Below, piece by piece: positions 58,400-64,000 of a DNA stretch of 64,000 nucleotides. The stretch is from Chloromonas sp. AAM2 (taxonomy: Eukaryota > Chlorophyta > Chlorophyceae > Chlamydomonadales > Chlamydomonadaceae), in the NCBI GenBank assembly GCA_004335635.1, contig QAXH01005712.1, positions 1 to 64,000 on the forward strand, read 5' to 3'. The position numbers and the translations under genes are program-made. The notes beneath the pieces are model-generated. The model was given only the letters and a program-made list of their open reading frames with translations. It searched no databases and was not told where the DNA came from. Positions within the stretch are counted from its first letter, which is position 1; each line of letters starts with the position of its first letter.

Positions 58400-61300
58400 T
58401 CACTCCAGGCAGTAGACGAACCTGCGCCCCAGGGACCCCACCAGCTGCAGCCAATCCTGTATGTGCTGGTTGATCATCCTTGTGCCCGCAGCTGTGATCT
58501 CCTGGCGCAGCACCTGAGACACACCGTAGACAAGGAGCAGCACACGAAGAAATATGTTTGGAATGTTGGTTACAGGCGCAGGTCTGTGTACCATGCAAGA
58601 AACAGATCGATAGCGTCTGTTTGAACTGCTGCCTAAACACTGTTTGTGCGCCTTTATTACTACACTGGCCAATCCTGTGCCATCACTTGCCCTGTGGCGC
58701 ACCTTCCAATGTGTGGTCTTGCCCCACAGCAGCACCGTCACGTCCCCTGCTGACACTTCGTCTGCATTGCTCTCGCACTCTCCCGGACGCAACTTCATAC
58801 TGTCCTTGCTGGCGACCCTGGTAGCACCGCCACCCGATGTCCCTGGTGCTGTCTTACCACTACCTGCCCCCTGCCGTGCACCGGGAGCAGGCAGCGCATC
58901 ACTTGCAGCCGCCTGCCGGCCTGCTGACTCGCCTCTGCTGCTGTTGCCAGCTTCACACAGAGCATCAGAGCCGGGAAGCAGCTGCAGCCCAGCAGCAGCA
59001 GCGGAGGCTCCGGCCTCCAGCTCAGTGTGTGCCCAGTTGCGGAAGGCCGTCACGCCAGGCAGGGTGGAGAGCGTGGCACATGGCTGCTGGTCCAGTGCAG
59101 TGAGGACCGGTGGAGAGATGCGCACCCACACCTGCAACCAAATCGAGGGCTTCATTGTGAATGCGCACACAAGGCATCGACGTGCCTGGAAACCCATGCA
59201 TGTGACAGTAGGAATGCACACCAGGCCTTGCCGCTGTGAATGCTGAGGTCGCAACATGTACACTGCACCTCTCCAGACCGTCGACGGCTCTTCACTCAGC
59301 AAGAGCAAGGCTGTACCGTCCAGGCGCACAGAAAAAGCATCAGTCGATGTCGCGATCAATGATTGTCGACTCATTGGCAGATGTGTGGTCAAAAGTCAAC
59401 CAGCTTCCAGTCCTTGTACAGAATATTAACGGTCTTTCAAACTGAATTCCTTACACCACTCTCACGTTGTTTGTTGGGCACAGAAGATCTGAGGGGCGGT
59501 AGTCGGCCTTGTAGCGCATCTTGTGGCAGCTGTGGATGTAGAACCCCATGTAGAGCCACTTCAGGTCTGGACACACCTTGGATGCCTGAGAGGTACAAAC
59601 ACCAACAAACATCAGCTGCCGTCTCAACTCTCGAACGTATTTCTTACTTTCCAGCTACCCTTCCAAGAGCTCCAATCAGGGATTAGCGGCATGTACAGGC
59701 ACTGCGACCTCCTGAGTAATCGTGAGTCAATTCAAACCCCTACAATCCAGCATGGTCCTGTCACCTGCTTCGCCCCACCTGCTGCACCCAGATCAGTTCA
59801 TACAGAGCCGTGAGTCTTCCCAGTCCCAGGCTGCGCAGGGCAGGGTCCCAGAACAGGTACACGGAGGACAGGCAGCGGGGGAGGAGGTCAACCACACCCA
59901 CTGCAACCAACTGGCCTGCGCGCAACAGAAAGCTCATCTGCAGTCAACCTACTGGGAGGGCGATATCAGGAATCAAAAGAGCCAGCTAAGGCTATGAGCA
60001 TGTGTACAGCAGCAGCCAACACGTCTCAACCTCATCCCCACTCAACTTGCATTTGGACCAGCTGCGGCTGTGACCACACAGAACAATCTTCATTCGCATG
60101 CCTAGCACAGCAGTCACCAGGACAGCAGATGAGACTTGTCCGGCCTCAACCTGAAATTGGCGCTGAAGGACGGATCTCAATTCAGAAGATAGTCTGGTCC
60201 TTATGGTTGGCTGGCTGCATCAATCAAGCCAGCTATGCGAACTGAGCAATGTTTAGCATCCCAGCTCACCATCAATGCGATATTGCATATGAAAGCTACC
60301 AAAGCCGACTGATGGAGCAGCATCTCGCCCAGCCGCACCGCTGACGTCAGCATCTGCCAGTGCCTGTGCAGCCCCTGCCTCCAAGGGCCTGCCCCCTGCA
60401 CGTGTCACTGTTGTTGCAGCTGCAGTGGCATGTGCTGCAGTGACGGTAATGGGTGAAGCGGTTGTGCTGGACGCTGGTGTTGGCGTGTGCTTGCGTTGCC
60501 CTGCCTTGGGCAGAGGCGTGTCAACAAGGAAGCTCTTGTACTGGGCCGGTGTGATGTCCTCTGGTGCGTCGTTGTGCTGGGCCGTCTGGTACCTGAAGGA
60601 CAGGGGCAAGATCACGTGTGTTGGCCAGATGCGGGCACGGGATGCTGTTAGCCGACCCCAGCTGGACAGTAGAAAGGGTAGGGCTGCATGGCAGCTTCAC
60701 CGTCTTGTAAACTTTGCTGATTGATCTGGTCATCAATGTCCACACATGCGTGCATGGACTGGCCAATCCCCATGCCTGTCAGCGTGCAATCTGCACCCCT
60801 GACCATCCCGGTCTGCACCCTTGTCCCGCAGTCCCTGTCGCATTCATCCCTCGTCCCCACCGCTTGTAGAGCTGGTACTCTTCCTCGATGAATTGACTGG
60901 GCACCATCACCACCTCCAGCCTGCTGCTGCCCTCTGTGCCCGCACCCGCTTTGCCACCAGCACCGCCCGCCCCTGCCGTGGTCGCTGCTGGCCCACCGCA
61001 GCCTGCTCCGCTGCTGCTGGCCCCGCCATTGCCTGCTACAGCTTGGCTATTATCCTGGTCAATTTTGGCCTGCTTGGAATACCGAGCGACCTGCACTGCA
61101 CCCCCATCACATGCTGCTGACTGCGATGTGTCAGCCCAGGGCAGCAGGAAGTTCAGATAACCGCCTGCCGCTGCCACCTGGCAGCTGCCCAGAACGCGCA
61201 GCAACGAGTCACAGCCTGCTGCATGTTTGTCTGCCGTGGGTGATGGTGCATTGCCTGTCTGCGTGGCTAAGGTTCCAACATCAGCCTTGACCCTGGCAAC

Positions 61301-62924
61301 AGCGGCATCCACTGCTTGCATGGGTTTGGTGTTCTGTGCATCCTTGTGCATGCTGGCAACAGGTAAGGCTGCTCCACTGCACAAACCATGCTGAATGTGC
61401 ACCAACGCTTCGTGCATGTGTGTGGCTAGCTCGGCAGGCGTGGCTCGCCCTGCTTGGTGGCCAGGTGTGTTTGAATCTGACCCAACTGCGTGTGGATTTG
61501 GATGATGAGCACGCTGGGCTGCTGCTGCCAGCGCAAAGCAGCAGGGCGATGATAGCTCGAGGCAGGACTGACCTTCCCTGCTGTCGGAGATGACGGTGTT
61601 GCCACTGCTGTTCCGCTTGAGTGCCCGTGAGGAGGAGAGGCTCCCTTCCCCCCCCAGGCCTGCACCTGATGCGTGCACTGCCTCCACCGCCCCTTCCACG
61701 CCCACTCCTAACGATGATGATGGATCCAATGCAGTACTGTTTGGTAGCCCTACTGCCCTTGGTGGTCCTGCCCCTCGAGCACCACTCGCCATGCGTGCTG
61801 TCGGTTGCTGTGCATGCTGTTCCGCTTTCCGCTGCTTTGGTCTGCCGCTGCTTCTGGGCACGACCATCAGGGCAGGCATGTCCATCTGCAGTGTGCAACA
61901 TGTCAATGTCCAGCAAATCACCACTAGTGGTCCTGCATGAATACTACTGGTCATAGGACCTGATGTAACACATGCGCAGATTGCGCAGTACCCCAACGAC
62001 ACAAGCACAAGGCGGGTACCAGTATGCGTGTTAATCCTCAGTTCCATACCTGTTCAGGGAGGATGCCTGCAGCCTGGAGTATTTGAGCTGCAGCCGACAG
62101 CATGGTGGCCAGGGCAGGCTTTGCTTGAAGGTCCTGCAGCCGTGAGGGCTGGGCGGGTGTGTGGCTTGACTGTGCTGTCTGCTGCTGCTGCTGCTGCTGC
62201 TGCTTACCGCCAGCACCGTTGGGTATGGCTGCCAGATGAATCGGAGCGCCGTGTCCGTCCAAATAGCGAGCCATCTTCTTGAGCATGCGCACTTGATCTC
62301 TGTCTGGTTCAAACTCGTTTGCTGGCATGCGTATTGTGTACGGAGGGCAGCATGTCTGCTGGCTGTTGGGCTGCAAGCATGTCCGACGTGATGAGAGGCT
62401 TGATGTCAGCGCGGTCACATGCATATCACCGCTAGAAGCATGACGAAAAGTTGTGTAATGTTCTTGAACATACTGCCTGGGCCATGTGATGGCAGCAGCA
62501 TCAAATAGCATACGTGCACGGCTCGAGTTACCAATTGATACACTCAGCTGCTCTTACCTTGTAAATGTACTTGCCGGACCTGCGCCAGCCTAGGTCGATC
62601 AGGTCTGCGAGCAAGGCACACAGCCTGTGTTTGAAGTAGTTCGCCCGATGGTACCTGTCGGTTGTACATGTGCTGAGCGAGCAAATGCGGCATGAAGCAT
62701 GCTTCACCTTGGTAGTCCTGAACCGTAAGAGTCTTGGCAATCATGCCTGCGTAACACCAACATGATGTGGTCAAGCATGTGATGTATGATCTGTGAGCTG
62801 CTTACTGACTCATGCTACTGCATGCGGGCTCACCATGCGAGCAACTGGAGTCCTGCCCGCCGCAGTAGCCACAGGACCCGCACTGAGACCCCACGTCAGT
62901 GATTTGGCTGGCTGTGCTAGACAT
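58400..62924 (-). CDS. ATE1: Arginyl-tRNA--protein transferase
   Basis: ATE1 transfers arginine from Arg-tRNA to proteins with N-terminal Asp or Glu, marking them for the Arg/N-degron pathway. Ten exons with agreeing phases give 881 aa: 62924-62834, 62746-62708, 62604-62558, 62370-62050, 61885-60861, 60592-60270, 59915-59779, 59585-59466, 59131-58703 and 58513-58400. The N-domain has the cysteine pair [34 protein letters not shown] and [18 protein letters not shown]; these CxxC and CC cysteines are the conserved metal/Fe-S-binding set. The C-domain has [56 protein letters not shown] and [20 protein letters not shown], then LLCP. Human ATE1 is 518 aa; the surplus is a polyQ-bearing linker, a disordered insert filling most of the 341-codon fifth exon, and a further insert in exon 9. 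The start is the first ATG before the Cys motif. Confidence 0.95.
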
Positions 62925-63181
62925 GATGGGCACTTGGTTGCGTTGACAGCCCCTGGACAGTCTCCTCAGGGGTTTGGACAGCCTGGCATACTTGCAATCG
63001 GATGCCAATCCGTCACTTGGTAGCGTAACTGCTGGTGGCCTGCTTTTCTGGAGTTACCAGAAGGAGAAAGGCCAGAAGGGAAAAGCCCTAACCAACTCAA
63101 CTACCCGATTGATTGATCTTCCGTCCGAAAGCGAAATAAATCGACGATCTGCTCTAGCTTGCGCACATTAGTCTTCTCAAC
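62925..63181. promoter_or_regulatory. Candidate bidirectional promoter, ATE1 / lumen protein
   Basis: The 257 bp between the divergent ATE1 start (62924) and the start of the thylakoid-lumen gene (63182). No specific element was recognised; assignment is by geometry. Confidence 0.35.
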
Positions 63182-64000
63182 ATGTACGCAAAACTTTCCA
63201 GTGCTCCATCGGTGAAGACTGCGGCCAGATGCAGGAGTGTGAGCGCCTGCTCTGTGAAGCCTTCAGTGGTCCAGCCTGAGACTCACTGGACCACACATAC
63301 AGTGGCAGCCATTGCCGCGGCATGCATCATGCTATCCAGTGCTGGGCCAGTCGAAGCTGCCAAAGGCCCAGCAAAAACGCCTCCTGTGGTTGAGGTAGAA
63401 GGTAAGATTCTCACCAGTAAGTTCTACTTAAGGAGGTGCACATCCGGGCATTGTGGATGGGTATTGGAATGTTGTTATTGTATGAAGTGCTGATCCGGGT
63501 GCAAACAAACCTTGTATCCACCAATGGAAGGGGATACACGTCCCTACACCAGTAATACCACATGAGGTGCAACACTTAAGGACGCATGCTCGACCAATGG
63601 AAGAAGGCGTTACACCTTGGCACAATGGGCACTGGCCTTACCCTGCAGGCCGGTGCAGCCTTGAGACGCTGGATAACTTTGCTGATACACGTGCAATGTT
63701 CTCCCAGGTAATGATGATGGTGCATCATTCGCTTTCTTTCAAGCAGAGTCTTATGGATGGCCTTTGTCTGTGCAGCAGCAGGCCTGCATAAGATCCCATC
63801 ACATGCAGGACACCAACCAGCTGAAGCATATCCTCAGCCACGGTGCCAAACTCAAGCCAATACAAACCTGGGCGACAAACAGACACAGTGTGGTGTCTTG
63901 TGCCACGAATTGGTCGATGGCCGATCGGTGCCTGATGTGCCTTGTGCCACAGTCTGGGCAACATGTCTCATTGAGCATGGCCAACTGTCTGCACCCGGAC
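63182..64000 (+). CDS. Predicted thylakoid-lumen protein, 5' part only
   Basis: Exons 63182-63401 and 63649-63707 join in phase 1; the next donor is CAG|GTAATG and the gene runs off the window. The N-terminus has a classic bipartite chloroplast-to-thylakoid leader: a Ser/Ala/Lys/Arg-rich transit part (MYAKLSSAPSVKTAARCRSV), then a hydrophobic stretch TVAAIAAACIMLSSAG ending in a cleavage-like VEA|AKG. The mature part begins AKGPAKTPPVVEVEGRCSLE and continues LDNFADTRAMFSQ. The family was not recognised. Location in the lumen is a firm-looking prediction, the function is open. It is divergent from ATE1. Confidence 0.65.

Noticed and set aside
60779..62047. 422-codon frame as a separate gene
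   Set aside because: Its core is ATE1 exon 5; both ends splice in phase to conserved ATE1 exons.

Overview
This window is nuclear DNA from a ciliated green alga (Chlorophyta). The evidence is dense, intron-rich protein genes with GT-AG (and some GC-AG) introns of mostly 100-500 bp; a nuclear tRNA(Ile)-lysidine synthetase of the kind that serves a plastid; a protein with a bipartite thylakoid-lumen leader; and ciliary genes (IFT144 and a cytosolic carboxypeptidase). No species can be named from the sequence. All gene models below were assembled by eye from reading frames, splice signals and phase agreement; none has transcript support. A 693-base run of N (33369-34061) interrupts the IFT144 gene.

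Layout. 0-5.2 kb: two minus-strand genes of unknown function. 5.3-5.6 kb: a short plus-strand gene for a complex I MWFE (NDUFA1-like) subunit, divergent from its neighbour. 7.0-11.1 kb: a minus-strand TBC-domain Rab GTPase-activating protein. 11.1-13.5 kb: repeat-derived DNA holding a frameshifted LINE reverse transcriptase. 13.5-17.2 kb: a minus-strand TilS gene whose product has two tandem synthetase modules, the first with a ruined ATP loop. 17.9-18.3 kb: a doubtful small minus-strand gene. 18.4-28.5 kb: a 22-exon plus-strand cytosolic carboxypeptidase (tubulin deglutamylase family). 28.6-29.4 kb: an inverted-repeat transposon. 30.8-41.8 kb: IFT144/WDR19. 42.8-46.7 kb: an ankyrin-repeat protein. 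47.6-57.8 kb: two divergently transcribed coiled-coil genes (853 and 583 aa) whose start codons lie only about 97 bp apart. 58.4-62.9 kb: arginyl-tRNA--protein transferase ATE1, minus strand. 63.2 kb to the end: the first exons of a thylakoid-lumen protein gene, divergent from ATE1.

Common themes. IFT144 carries retrograde cargo inside cilia and cytosolic carboxypeptidases trim glutamate side chains from axonemal tubulin, so the centre of the window has a ciliary flavour; the coiled-coil pair may or may not share it. ATE1, TilS, complex I and TBC genes are ordinary housekeeping. A short inverted-repeat transposon family (terminal motif TTTGCCAGTTCTGGGACA) recurs at 6.4, 18.3, 28.6-29.4, 42.0-42.4 and 46.1-46.2 kb, and possibly inside a coding exon at 53.1 kb. 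Five introns use GC instead of GT at the donor.

The most unusual object is the double TilS gene.
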